From: Prorocentrum cordatum | Taxonomy: Eukaryota; Sar; Dinophyceae; Prorocentrales; Prorocentraceae | NCBI GenBank assembly: GCA_963575745.1 | Contig: CAUYUJ010005779.1 | Location: 1-58,583 of the forward strand | Direction: 5' to 3' | Length of the DNA: 58,583 bases | Shown: positions 18,754 to 27,563 of the stretch, one piece after another | Layout: the number at the start of each line of letters is the position of its first letter | Numbering within the stretch: position 1 is the stretch's first letter | Notes under the pieces: generated by a model | Told to the model about the DNA's origin: nothing | The model's input: only the letters and a program-made list of their open reading frames with translations | Database searches by the model: none | Program-made: the position numbers and the translations under genes

Positions 18754-19575
18754 ATGTATCCGCTCTTTTACGACCTGAGGGAGGGGCGATACGATCCAGT
18801 GTTCAATCCCTTGTTGCAGTGCTGGACATATGCGTGGATCACCGACGACGGCGACGGAGTAGAATGGTTGACCGCCCCCGTCTGGCAGTACCGCTACCGC
18901 CAGAGGCAAGCAGCACGCGGCCGATCTTCTCGAGAACCTTCGACTCGATCGCTCAGCCCTGCTCGTGATCGTGACGGGCAGGCGGCCGACATCGAGGGCG
19001 ATGCACTCCGACGCTCGATCGCCACCATGGTGGCGGACGACGCGATCGAGCGCGACGCAGCGCAGGCGGGCGACGCGATCGAGCACGACGCAGAGCAGGC
19101 AGCCATGCATGTCAAGGGCGACCAGGCGGACGACGCGATCGAGCGCGACGCAGAGCAGACGGCCATGCATGTCGAGGGCGACGCAGAGCAGGCGGACGAC
19201 GCGATCGAGCACGACGCAGAGCAGGCCGATGCAGCGGCCAGTGTCGAGGGCGACGCAGAGCAGGCGGCCAAGAGTGACGAGGGCAACAGCACAGCAGGCG
19301 GCCTTGCGTCGCGCTCTGCAGAGCGCGACGCCGCAGAGCACGCCGATGCAGCGGCCAACGACGAGGCCTTGCTCACGGACGACAGGGGCGACGAGGAGCA
19401 CGCGGCGCGGACGACAGCGGCGACGAGGAGCGCGCGACGTCGGTGGAGGCGCGGGGTCCTCGGCGAGGGCATCGCGGTGCAGCCATCGGAGTGGGGTGCG
19501 GCCATCGACGTCGATGACAGCGCCCCCTTCATGGAGGCGGCCATCGACGTCGAGGACAGCGACGCCGACGTCTGA
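18754..19575 (+). CDS. Acidic protein with DDAIERDAEQ repeats
   Basis: ATG at 18754; the frame opens 6 bases earlier at a GTG. The first 45 residues are unique (MYPLFYDLREGRYDPVF, TYAWITDDGDGVEWL). They are followed by about 12 imperfect copies of a 10-20 residue unit (DDAIERDAEQ, AAMHVEGDAEQ, AAASVEGDAEQ), a short basic patch (RRRWRRG) and a repeated AAIDVDDS/AAIDVEDS end with TGA at 19573-19575. The nucleotide repeat GACGACGCGATCGAGCGCGA underlies the protein repeat. No family recognised. Confidence 0.5.
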   Translation: MYPLFYDLREGRYDPVFNPLLQCWTYAWITDDGDGVEWLTAPVWQYRYRQRQAARGRSSREPSTRSLSPARDRDGQAADIEGDALRRSIATMVADDAIERDAAQAGDAIEHDAEQAAMHVKGDQADDAIERDAEQTAMHVEGDAEQADDAIEHDAEQADAAASVEGDAEQAAKSDEGNSTAGGLASRSAERDAAEHADAAANDEALLTDDRGDEEHAARTTAATRSARRRWRRGVLGEGIAVQPSEWGAAIDVDDSAPFMEAAIDVEDSDADV

Positions 19576-19686
19576 GGTTTCACTTTTTCATTATCCCTCA
19601 GACTTCCCTCCTCCCCCCTCCTGTATCCTCCTCTTCCCTCGTCAGCGTCTGAAATATTCACCATCGTCCGTGTACCCGGCGATGAG

Positions 19687-19774
19687 GGTCAATGCACGTG
19701 CGCTGACCTGCCGTTGACCCGATGACCTCCTCCTCCTCTTCCTCCTCTTCTTCTTCCTCCTCTCCAACTATCAG
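19687..19774 (+). other. Introner-like half palindrome with pyrimidine tract and AG
   Basis: Core of 22 bp at 19687-19708 (GGTCAATGCA plus near complement) is followed by CCGTTGACCCGATGACC, then a CTCCTCC tract ending ACTATCAG (AG at 19773-19774). The left outer arm is only a short GATGAG. Confidence 0.55.
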
Positions 19775-19812
19775 GCCTCCAATCAAATAGTGGTCAACGT
19801 GCAGACGTTGGG

Positions 19813-19875
19813 GGTCAACGCACGTGCGCTGACCTGCCGTTGACCCGATGACCCCCTCCTCCTCCCAGTCTGCAG
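19813..19875 (+). other. Introner-like palindrome with pyrimidine tract and AG
   Basis: Core at 19813-19834 (GGTCAACGCACGTGC then GCTGACC) leads to CCGTTGACCCGATGACCCCC and a short pyrimidine tract ending GTCTGCAG (AG at 19874-19875). It is the same arrangement as at 9199 and 19687. Confidence 0.55.
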
Positions 19876-20144
19876 GCCAGTGGCAATTCTTGTCCTCCAC
19901 GGGAGGTCGAGACAAATCTTCTGGGATGACTTCTCTGGGAAGGGGCGTGATCACACATGCCTCCGATGCCGCATGAAAATGGCGACTGTTGCGAATCAGA
20001 ATGTGGTGCCTCGAAGACCGCGCTCCGCTGGACCTCCCAGGCACCCATGACAATTCCGCAGTTCCCAGCCCCAGGAATCTTGTCTTCAAAACGGGGGGCT
20101 CGAGGAGGGAATGAACACAGAAAAACTTAAGATTATATTCAGTC

Positions 20145-20689
20145 GGCTTCGCCAGGCCCGCCGACCCCCACGAGGGGCCACGAGCTGCGGGCCATCGCTA
20201 GGGCTTCACCCGGCCGCCCGTCACTGCAACGAAAGAGCCACGGGCCACAAGCGACCGACTTCGCTAGGGCTTCGCCCCCCCAAAGCGGAAGGATATAGTA
20301 AATTGGCTTCGCCAAACCGCCGACCCCCACGAGGGGCCAGGAAGCGCGGGCAATCGCCAGGGCTTCGCCCACCCCGCCGCCCCGCCACTGCTACGAACGA
20401 GCCGCGGGCCTCGAGCGACCGACTTTGCTAGTGCTTTGCCCGCCCCGCCGCCCCGCCGCTGCAACGAACGAGCCGCGGGCCACGAGCGACCGACTTGGCT
20501 AGGGCTTTGCCCGCCCCGCCGCCCCCGCAGGGCTTCGCCCACCCCGCCGCCCCGCCAACGCCACAACCGAGCCGCGGGCCACGGGGAACCGATTTGGCTA
20601 GGGCTTTGCCCACCCCGCCGCCCCTGCAGGGCTTTGCCTGCCCCGCCGCCCCGCCGCCGCTACGAGGGGGCCGCGGGCCACGGGCAACC

Positions 20690-20690
<1 letters not shown>
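20145..20690 (+). repeat. Long-unit tandem repeat, GCTAGGGCTTCGCCC / ACGAGCCGCGGGCCACGAGC type
   Basis: About six to seven diverged units of 70-90 bp combine GGCTTCGCC, CCCCGCCGCCCCGCC, AACGAGCCGCGGGCC and CGACCGACTT. Open frames on both strands derive from the repeat. Confidence 0.75.
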
Positions 20691-20752
<62 letters not shown>

Positions 20753-20811
20753 TTCAACATATATGTGCATATCTACTTGGTGCGCTTGATATATGATTGC
20801 ACACACCTATG

Positions 20812-20851
<40 letters not shown>

Positions 20852-20920
20852 TATGCATGTTGGCTTGTATATACGTATATACGTACATATGTACATACAC
20901 ACATGTAAATATACACATAC

Positions 20921-20955
<35 letters not shown>

Positions 20956-21035
20956 TACTTGTATATTATATATACATATATGTGTATAATTATACGCATG
21001 CATACGTAAAGCATGCATTATATGTTTCACAAAAC
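20691..21035. repeat. (TA)n, (CA)n and AT-rich block
   Basis: (TA)n then (CA)n at 20691-20750, a second (TA)n near 20815-20850, then ATACATATA words. Mirrors the AT-rich block at 5990-6440 with respect to the segment I ends. Confidence 0.85.
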
Positions 21036-21045
21036 ATTGTTCTTT

Positions 21046-21165
21046 GATCCAAACCATGTTTTTTGATCCAAACCATGTTTTTTTGATCCAAACCATGTTT
21101 TTTGATCCAAGCCACTGCGCACACTGGATTTTGATCCAGACCATGTTTTTTGATCCAACGTGCTT
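21046..21165 (+). repeat. TTTTTGATCC array (right)
   Basis: Four or more units TTTTTTGATCCAAACCATG and two variants carrying TTTTGATCCA. The same core word as the array at 5812-5962, on the same strand. Confidence 0.75.
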
Positions 21166-21197
21166 GGATCGAAAAACGCGATCCGAGCAACCCCAGG
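21166..21197 (-). repeat. Right copy of the 32-bp inverted repeat (segment I)
   Basis: GGATCGAAAAACGCGATCCG and the following 12 bases are the reverse complement of 5789-5820 with one mismatch. Confidence 0.75.
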
Positions 21198-21748
21198 GCC
21201 GTCAGCGCTACCGGTGCCGGCAGGTCTGGCCGCTCCGCCCGCCTCTGTACCTTCCCGTTACTGAGTCGGGGTGCCGGCAGCTCCTTCTCCGATGTCCTCC
21301 ATTCCGGGAACCAGCGCTGCCTCCTGGCCAAGGCTCGCGCGCGCCCTGGCTCCTCTTTCATCTCGCCTCGATGTCGTCCCGAGCCCTGGTCGTGCTGGTC
21401 GGTCTCGGACTCCTTGATGAGGGTCGCCTACCCGTCGGCCTCCCGGGGGCTCTTGCAGGGGGCTCCCTCGCTCTTCGGCCGCGCGTCGCTTTCCAGCAAT
21501 ATCCTCTCTGCATGCCAAGGGGGCTTGCTCGCCGCCAAGGGCCCCCCCGCTCGCGGCAAGCACGCGCGGCCCACCATGCTGGTTCCCCACTTGACCGCAC
21601 TACCGGGCATGCCCTCGAGGAGGCGGGTCTGCAGCCGTCCGAGCGGGCGGATCGTCGCCGGGCTCTTCCCCCCGCCCCCCTTTTGCGGCTGGTTCGAGCC
21701 CTTTAGCGTGGGCCGGGGGCGCCCTTTCTTTTGCAGTGGGTCCTCCAC

Positions 21749-22600
21749 TCATTCGATGCGATGGAGACCGTGCGCCGCGAGCAATTTGGCCTTGGCTGCG
21801 CACTCTGTCCGCTTGGGGCAGTCCGCGAGGTGGCCTAGGAAGTCCAAGAGGGTATCTTTCTTGCTTCGCCGCTCCTCCTAGTCTCGCCCCCGCAGGGGGG
21901 GCTCCTTCTCGCGGGCCCTCCAGAACCGCGCCCATAGCTTCCAGGCGCCGCCGTGCCCAGAGGTCCCGTGCGCCAGCGTAGCCAAGATGTAGACGACGGC
22001 GAGCTCCTCGCGGATCTCCCGGTAGGTCCCCCTTCCAATCGGTGGCCTCAGGTCCTGGGTGTCCGGCCCCCCCTGCGGCTCGAGCTTCGCCGTCCTCGCC
22101 CGCTGCCGATCCTCCGGAGGGTGGGTCATGGATCCTCCTCCTCCTCCTCCTCCTGCGAGCCGCTCCTCTCTCTGCGCCGTGGGCCCCTGGGTCGTATTTC
22201 TGCGCCTCTTCTTCGAGGGTCACGGGGTTGCCTTTCTCCCGCTTCCCCTTCTCTTCCCCCTCCGCCGTTGCTCGCGCTCGGCAGGCGCAGCAGAGCCCGT
22301 CTCCGCGCTGGCAGAGGCGACACACGCACACGCGGCAGGCGTTGCACCGATACCTGGCTGGTCCCCGAACCGCTCCCGCATGCCTGCATGGCCTCCGGTT
22401 CCTGCGCCCGGTTTCCCCGCCCCGGTCGATGAGCGCCCCCCAGCAGCACCGGCAACGCGGTCGGGGGCCCTCAATGTCGCCCTCGAGTTCTTCTCGGTCG
22501 GGCTCTCCTCGCGGGTCGCCATCGGCTCCACCGCCATGCCGCCTCGCCCAAGGTGGCGCGCCCCCTCGATGTAGGGTCAACCTCCTCGCCCAAGGTGGCA
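21749..22600 (-). pseudogene. Decayed Cys-rich zinc-finger-like gene
   Basis: The minus strand encodes a Cys-rich knot (CRCCWGALI, RPCRHAG, YRCNACRVCVCRLCQ, LCCACRA) resembling, in order and spacing, the knot at 34250-34050 minus (PLCSCCG, PCTHAY, VCSGCTTAICDEC, FCCGC). Downstream, TYREIREELAVVYILATLAH and KKDTLLDFLGHLADCPKRTE lie in two different frames, with a TGA near 21749. Coding sense is thus spread over at least three frames, typical of a decayed copy. It is probably a fragment of the same element as 31.8-39.9 kb. Plus-strand frames here are its shadow. Confidence 0.5.
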
Positions 22601-22608
22601 CGCCCCCC
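22542..22608. repeat. Direct repeat of about 24 bp
   Basis: CCTCGCCCAAGGTGGC followed by GCGCCCCC or ACGCCCCC occurs at 22542 and 22584, 42 bp apart, next to the terminal inverted-repeat candidate. Confidence 0.7.
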
Positions 22609-22647
22609 CCTGGGGGCCCGTTGCCCTTAAATTTAAACGTTGGTGTT
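22609..22647 (+). repeat. 39-bp inverted repeat, left copy (segment II)
   Basis: Begins CCTGGGGGCCCGTTGCCC and ends ACGTTGGTGTT with TTAAATTTAA between. It matches the reverse complement of 31904-31942 at 38 of 39 positions. Confidence 0.75.
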
Positions 22648-22679
22648 GCATCCGTTAAATTAAAGGTTGCAAGTTGAGT

Positions 22680-23460
22680 GGATGTTACTTGATGCGTTGA
22701 AATAAAATGATATCGGAACGCATCCTCTGCTTTTGAGCGTTGGCCAGCTGAACTCACTCGTTGCTTCAATTGACGGCGATTGCGGTCAGGGTTTCGTAAT
22801 TCGGCTCTGGCGTAGCCGTTCCCCCCCAATGTGGTTGCCCCCGCCCGTAGCGTTTACTTGAACGACGCGTCCGCGCGCAATCGCCGCGCGGTCCATGGTG
22901 GATCTTACACGCCCCCATCAAAATGGGCGGGTTTCCGTCACTTATAATTTGAATTTTCTGCGACTGACTTCTGTTGATGTGGCAGGCGCGTCGGCGCAAT
23001 GTGGCGCAGTTGTTTGTTTAGCCATTGTGGGAACGAGCCCAACACGCGCTCTTGTTGCACTGGCCGCGGTTCCACGGAATTGCGCGGGGCGGTCGGGGTA
23101 TTCTTTGTTGTGTCCACACTACGCCGCTCGAATTTTCAAATTCATGCATGGTTTGTATATACCTACTTGTGTTCCGCGGTAGTCAATGTTGCGTCGCGTG
23201 CGCACCTCTCAGCGGGTTGTTTGGAGTCGGCGCGCCCACGCTCGGTGAGTGGGTCGTTCTTTCAAGATGCGGTTAGCGTTGTAGCAACGACTGTGAGCCG
23301 TTCGCCCGCATCGGCAATTTGCACGCGCGTCGTGGCCCATAGTGGGTTCCAGCAACGGCCACAACGGGTTGGTGGCATTCGGCCCCGCTACCACGTTTGG
23401 CAGACGCTTCGCGCATTTCCGCTTTCCTCTAAGCTCGCTGTTGCGGCGAACTGCGTCGAA
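22680..23460. other. No gene recognised
   Basis: Mixed-composition sequence with short open frames on both strands and no conserved-looking protein. Inside segment II, between its left end and the purine tract. Confidence 0.4.
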
Positions 23461-23462
23461 CA

Positions 23463-23815
23463 AATATGAGGAGGAAAAGGAGGAGGAGGAGGAGGAGGGA
23501 GGGAGGAGGAAGAGGAGGAGAGGAGCGAGAAGAAGGATGCAAGAGGAGGGGGAAGGAGGAGAGGAGGGGGAAGAGTAGGAGGAGGAAAGAGGAGGAGGGA
23601 GGAGGAGGAAGAGGGAGGAGGAGGAGGTGGAGAGGAGGATGGAGTGAAAGGAGGAGGCGGGAAGGAGGCGGAGGAGGAGGAGGAGGAGGGAGGAGGATGG
23701 GAGGACGGGGAGGAGGAGGAGGAGGAGGAGGGAGGAGGGAGGAGGAGGAGGAGGGGTGGGAGGAAGGAGGCAGGGAGGAGGAGGAGGAGGAGCGAGGGAG
23801 GAGGAGGAGCCCGAG
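23463..23815. repeat. (GGA)n purine tract
   Basis: About 350 bases of AGGAGGAGG, almost pure purine on plus. Frames on both strands are artefacts of the repeat. Confidence 0.9.
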
Positions 23816-23819
23816 GATC

Positions 23820-24205
23820 AGGAAAAAAAAATTGTGAAAAAAAAAATTGTAAAAGAGCACGCCCAAAAACAAAATTTGTTAATACTACTAATAATAATAC
23901 GTAATCACATAATCTATTAGTTTGCACATATTCATAATTAATATTACCTCCTACTACACTACTCCCTTTTTCGCCCCCAATTCTATTCCCATCACACTAC
24001 AATACCCACACTCCTATCCACTCCACACACAGCACACCACACACTCTCCCCACCACCCTACTCCTCAGTACTCTCCTCAACTATTCCTAATCTTTCTCAG
24101 GTCCCACTAACGACCCACCCTATAATAATAATACACACTAAGATGTCATCACAATACAATCCTCCTTCCTCCTCCTCCTCCTCCTCCTCCTCCTCCTCCT
24201 ACTCC
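23820..24205. repeat. A-rich runs, AT-rich stretch and (TCC)n
   Basis: Two AAAAAAAAATTGT words, then an A/T/C-rich stretch (about 23870-24140), then a (CTC)n run at about 24165-24200. No coding potential seen. Confidence 0.6.
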
Positions 24206-24293
24206 TTCTCCTTCGGGATTGGTGATTTGATGAATGAAGATGCTGGGTGTCCCTCCGCCGTTGGCTTTGCCTGGTTAGCACTGGCTCGAACTC

Positions 24294-24812
24294 TCAACAA
24301 AACCCTCTCCTCGGACGCACGAGTCGGCCTTGCAAGCCGCATGTCTGCTCGAATTCGCAAAGGGCCCTCCGGTGCCAAACGCTCCGGTGGGCAGCTCGAG
24401 ATAGTTTGGCAATCCACCTGTTCAGGCCTTCCTCGAACCAGACTGCCCAACTGCGCGGTGAGCCGCTTCCGAGACACATGTGGGCCATATGGGAAAGTTC
24501 GTGTACTGTAGGTTTCGCATCGAGCCCAAAATAATCCATGACCCGAACTGCTACGAGTGAACTATCCACAAACGATTGAGTTCGTTGTGGTGTAAAATTG
24601 CCACGAGGGCACTCTCTCAACAGCTCCCTGATCATCCGCAGTGCATCCCCGGCCCCCTTCAATTTGCTGCCGTGCTCGAGGCGCGGTCGAAATTCATCGA
24701 GCACAACGTGCAGAGTAAACTCAATAACGTAATGTGTTTCAGCTGCGTGGAATCCCATGTTATTGCCTGCACTGCTGCCCATCATATTTACAATGAGATT
24801 TTGGAGGGCCAC
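24294..24812 (-). CDS. Transposase-like copy II, C-terminal block
   Basis: The minus frame reads FHAAETHYVIEFTLHVVLDE, LRMIRELLRECPRGNF, SLVAVRVMDYFGLDAKPTVH and SWAVWFEEGLNRWIAKLSRA. It aligns with copy I at 15.9-16.7 kb (KAHESLIALQFAIHVGNTYK, YAVWTDESINLASRTVAEHA). In copy I this part is interrupted by an intron-like insert and in copy II it is continuous. The Glu in FEEGLN is a candidate catalytic residue. Its frame differs from the block upstream, and intron-like sequence (24813-25105) lies between. Confidence 0.5.
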   Translation of the reverse strand: MALQNLIVNMMGSSAGNNMGFHAAETHYVIEFTLHVVLDEFRPRLEHGSKLKGAGDALRMIRELLRECPRGNFTPQRTQSFVDSSLVAVRVMDYFGLDAKPTVHELSHMAHMCLGSGSPRSWAVWFEEGLNRWIAKLSRAAHRSVWHRRALCEFEQTCGLQGRLVRPRRGFC

Positions 24813-25105
24813 GGCCTCTCTCCCCGAACGACGCTGGATGCCATGCCACTCCCAAAGTCTTGCACGAACCTGTTGGGTTACCGAAATGCAGATACATGCA
24901 CGTGCACGCTCGTTCCTGGGCTATTGGATGTAATCGGGAAGGGTTACCGAGCACAATACGTGTTCACGCAGTACGCACCATGCACGTGGACGCACTCACA
25001 CACTCCTGGACACTCTAACGTGCATTATTTATTGCACCATGTCAATCGCATGAACATGTTACTTGTACACGTATAGCGTGTTGTGCTATTGTTATTTGAA
25101 TTACC

Positions 25106-25816
25106 CTACACCTCCTGGACAAACATCTGCTTCCGCACTTCGCCTGTCGACGCAACGTTGCTATGGCCAAAGACGCCTGCACCCATCAATGCGAACCACA
25201 CCAAAGAAATCCAGAATTGAACCACACCGAAGGAAAGCGCGTGCATGGGATCTGGAAACATGGCCGCGTCAGGGAGTAGACCCGACAGCTCGGAGAACAA
25301 AGGGTTTCGCCTTCTGCACATTGTCTCCTCGGAGCGTCTCCAGAATATGGCTTGGAACGGGCGGGGCTTCGAATGGAATAGCTCATACCGTTCCATGTCA
25401 TCTGTCACTTCAAGCCCGTCGCCTCTCTGGAGGCCAAGCGCCTCGATACCTTTCACGAGTGCATGCCCCCGCGAACCATCAAGACGCTTGTCAAATTCAA
25501 AGGCAGCTCTGACGTAAGGGAAGTTGTCGTTCGTGATGGTGACTCTGATTTCGCATCTAGCACAGGCATGACAGTAATCTGCCCAGCTCTTGGGGCGCCA
25601 TGGCGTACCAAGTGCACTCAGACCTGCAATGTTCCCCCAGTCGCAGTGCCGACTCCAGCACCTGGGGCAAGGGTTATCACCTGATGATGTCGAGGGGAAG
25701 CCTAAAGTGGAGGTGTGTTCCATCAAATCGTCTTTCAGGTGCACGATGGCTAGCCTCCAGGGCAGTGCTTCTCCCGACCTCTCATCGCGGCCAGCGTCGC
25801 TAGGGCGCCAGGGCAA
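25106..25816 (-). CDS. Transposase-like copy II, middle block
   Basis: The minus frame reads WRLAIVHLKDDLMEHTSTLG, NPCPRCWSRHCDWGN, YCHACARCEIRVTITNDNFP, FDKRLDGSRGHALVKGIEAL and FPDPMHALSFGVVQFWISLV. Matches copy I (NGDLMDVHKTQGLP, NPCMFCKC, YESFCRSCEH, DLMHTL). The DPMHAL element would carry the second Asp of a DDE transposase. The protein then runs into a hydrophobic stretch and a stop. Confidence 0.5.
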   Translation of the reverse strand: MPWRPSDAGRDERSGEALPWRLAIVHLKDDLMEHTSTLGFPSTSSGDNPCPRCWSRHCDWGNIAGLSALGTPWRPKSWADYCHACARCEIRVTITNDNFPYVRAAFEFDKRLDGSRGHALVKGIEALGLQRGDGLEVTDDMERYELFHSKPRPFQAIFWRRSEETMCRRRNPLFSELSGLLPDAAMFPDPMHALSFGVVQFWISLVWFALMGAGVFGHSNVASTGEVRKQMFVQEV

Positions 25817-25837
25817 ACCATCGTGACGCCTGGTCGG

Positions 25838-26584
25838 CTACTGTCCAGTAGCCACGAGTTCGACGCCCCACCCAAGTGCTTGAAGGAAGCAAAAAACAGC
25901 GCACCACGATCTGCACCCACATGCGCACATTTCAGACTTTCTCAGAATACCAACTAAAGCAGGGACCTCTGTAAGCATGCTGACCATGTAGCAACACAGG
26001 GCCCCATCGTGCCGCGTAAAGGGCACGCCGTCGAAATACAAGGTGTACGGATATACGGGGGCGCCTTCGGGCGCGTTAAGCACTGCGGGGTGGCGGAAAC
26101 ACTTCTCGGGTAGCTTGCCCAATTGGCGAGCTTCGTCCAGCTTCTCTGGCAGGTTTGTATCAGCTTCAACTTCAGACCGCGGGACACCGAGAGGCAGAAT
26201 GTTTGGTACCCACTCGTTGCCTTGACTGTGATCGGCACGACGATAAACAGGCATGTTCACTTCGTAGCGCTGTGCGGCCTCATCCATGTCGACGCTCGTT
26301 GCTCTGTCAAACGTCCGTGAAAAAATGGAGCCATCAGGAGGAACTGCTAGCCTCCCAACTGCGCATTTGAGCCCTGCTGTCTTGGCCCAGAAGGATATGA
26401 CACAAGCTTGCTTTGCGCTGAGCACAGCAGTTCGCTTGAGGTGAATTATGTAGTTAGCAAAATCTGCAGATGCCTCCTCAACCGAAATGTTACTCAACGA
26501 AGGCTCGTGTAAATCATCGCCGCTGTCGAAACCCAATGCAGCAACTGCGTCAGACCAGGGAGCGTGGCCCCAAGGGTCTGGCAT
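25838..26584 (-). CDS. Transposase-like copy II, N-terminal block
   Basis: ATG at 26584: MPDPWGHAPWSDAVAALGFD, then SNISVEEASADFANYIIHLK, PVYPYTLYFDGVPFTRHDGA and KSEMCACGCRSWCAVFCFLQ. It aligns with copy I at 14401-15531 (LALYTDGVRYQ, INCRCGCKGWHSNWV). The frame is open upstream of 26584, but a near-complete spliced-leader relict sits at 26618-26639, which makes the first ATG after it (33 bases on) the likelier start. Continues one frame over at 25816. Confidence 0.55.
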   Translation of the reverse strand: MPDPWGHAPWSDAVAALGFDSGDDLHEPSLSNISVEEASADFANYIIHLKRTAVLSAKQACVISFWAKTAGLKCAVGRLAVPPDGSIFSRTFDRATSVDMDEAAQRYEVNMPVYRRADHSQGNEWVPNILPLGVPRSEVEADTNLPEKLDEARQLGKLPEKCFRHPAVLNAPEGAPVYPYTLYFDGVPFTRHDGALCCYMVSMLTEVPALVGILRKSEMCACGCRSWCAVFCFLQALGWGVELVATGQ

Positions 26585-26617
26585 AGAAGATCGCACGGCA
26601 CGAAGTGGCCTGACAAG

Positions 26618-26639
26618 CTTGGGCCAAAATGTTCCACGG
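26618..26639 (-). other. Near-complete spliced-leader relict
   Basis: On the minus strand it begins CCGTGG and ends CATTTTGGCCCAAG. The last 14 bases match the SL at 13 of 14 positions and the first four also match. It lies 33 bases upstream of the ATG at 26584. Confidence 0.6.
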
Positions 26640-26659
26640 ACGGTTTGCGCTGATTTTGT

Positions 26660-27250
26660 CTACCCCAAGTTTCGAAGCGCCCCAGCTAACGATAATCAAA
26701 GGATGGGGCCGAACTCGTAGCGCGTTTGATCGTTATTGTTGATGTCGCTGCTGTTGGTGTTGCTGTAGCTGGTGCTGCGTTTGCGGGCGCTCTCACGGTG
26801 ATACGCGCTGCCATGGCTGCTGTTGTTGGTGTCCGTTTCCTCATCCTCCCGCCCTTGGGGGCCGAACCATTGCAGACGAGATGACGAAGTCTGGTTACGC
26901 GGCTCGGGACCGCCCACGGCCTCCAAGTGTCAAGAAACGGAGGTGGAGCGGCGGAGAGTGCGAAGGGGAGGCATGCGAGTAGGAGAGGGGCGGCGGCAAG
27001 GAGTAGGAGGAGGAACAGGACGCACGAGAATGAGCGAGATGGTTTGCTTGGTCAAAACCAGCACATGCAGATAGCGTGGCACAGCGCAGAGTACCTGATA
27101 CGAACTCAGACGAGGCCCCCCTATCTCGTCAGCCCCCCCGCCACAGCGTGCAACCGATTCGATTCTGCCGTGTATCTCAGTGCCTGTCCTGGCGACATGA
27201 CCTCTCAGCCCCCAAACAAAAACTCATGCTTTGTTGGCTTCCAAGGGCCC
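26660..27250. other. No gene recognised
   Basis: Intergenic sequence between the two minus-strand genes of segment II. It contains short TGTTG-type repeats near 26730-26850 and a GGA-rich patch near 26940-27020. Confidence 0.4.
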
Positions 27251-27254
27251 TTCA

Positions 27255-27415
27255 GAGTTTCACTGAGTTTCACTGGAGTTTCACACCGATGAAACTCAAA
27301 GTGAAACTCCTTGGGATCAGCGTTTCGCCTGATACATCCTTACAATATCATAGTGTCATCTGAGTTTCACTCGGAGGAGTTTCACTGAGTGTCACTTGGG
27401 TTTCACTCGCTGGTT
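27255..27415. repeat. GAGTTTCACT repeats, direct and inverted
   Basis: Seven or so GAGTTTCACT words, with inverted copies (GTGAAACTCC near 27300-27309) that can pair with GGAGTTTCAC near 27276. Confidence 0.75.
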
Positions 27416-27563
27416 TTTGGGCTCGCGCACGCCCAGACCAGGAAACCAACCTGAAATCTTATATCAGATCTTACAAACCCTTCGAAGAAGCAAGAATCGA
27501 ACGACACTACGTCAATAGTGTCTCGTGGGCACACTTCTGCCCCAGCGAGTGACCAAATCTCAC

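Noticed and set aside
21044-22677. Plus-strand frames over the Cys-rich pseudogene
   Set aside because: The minus strand shows the ordered Cys-x2-Cys knot shared with 33346-34497, so the plus frames are shadows.
23466-23837. Glu/Gly/Arg-rich plus frame and Pro/Ser/Leu-rich minus frames
   Set aside because: Translations of the GGA tract.
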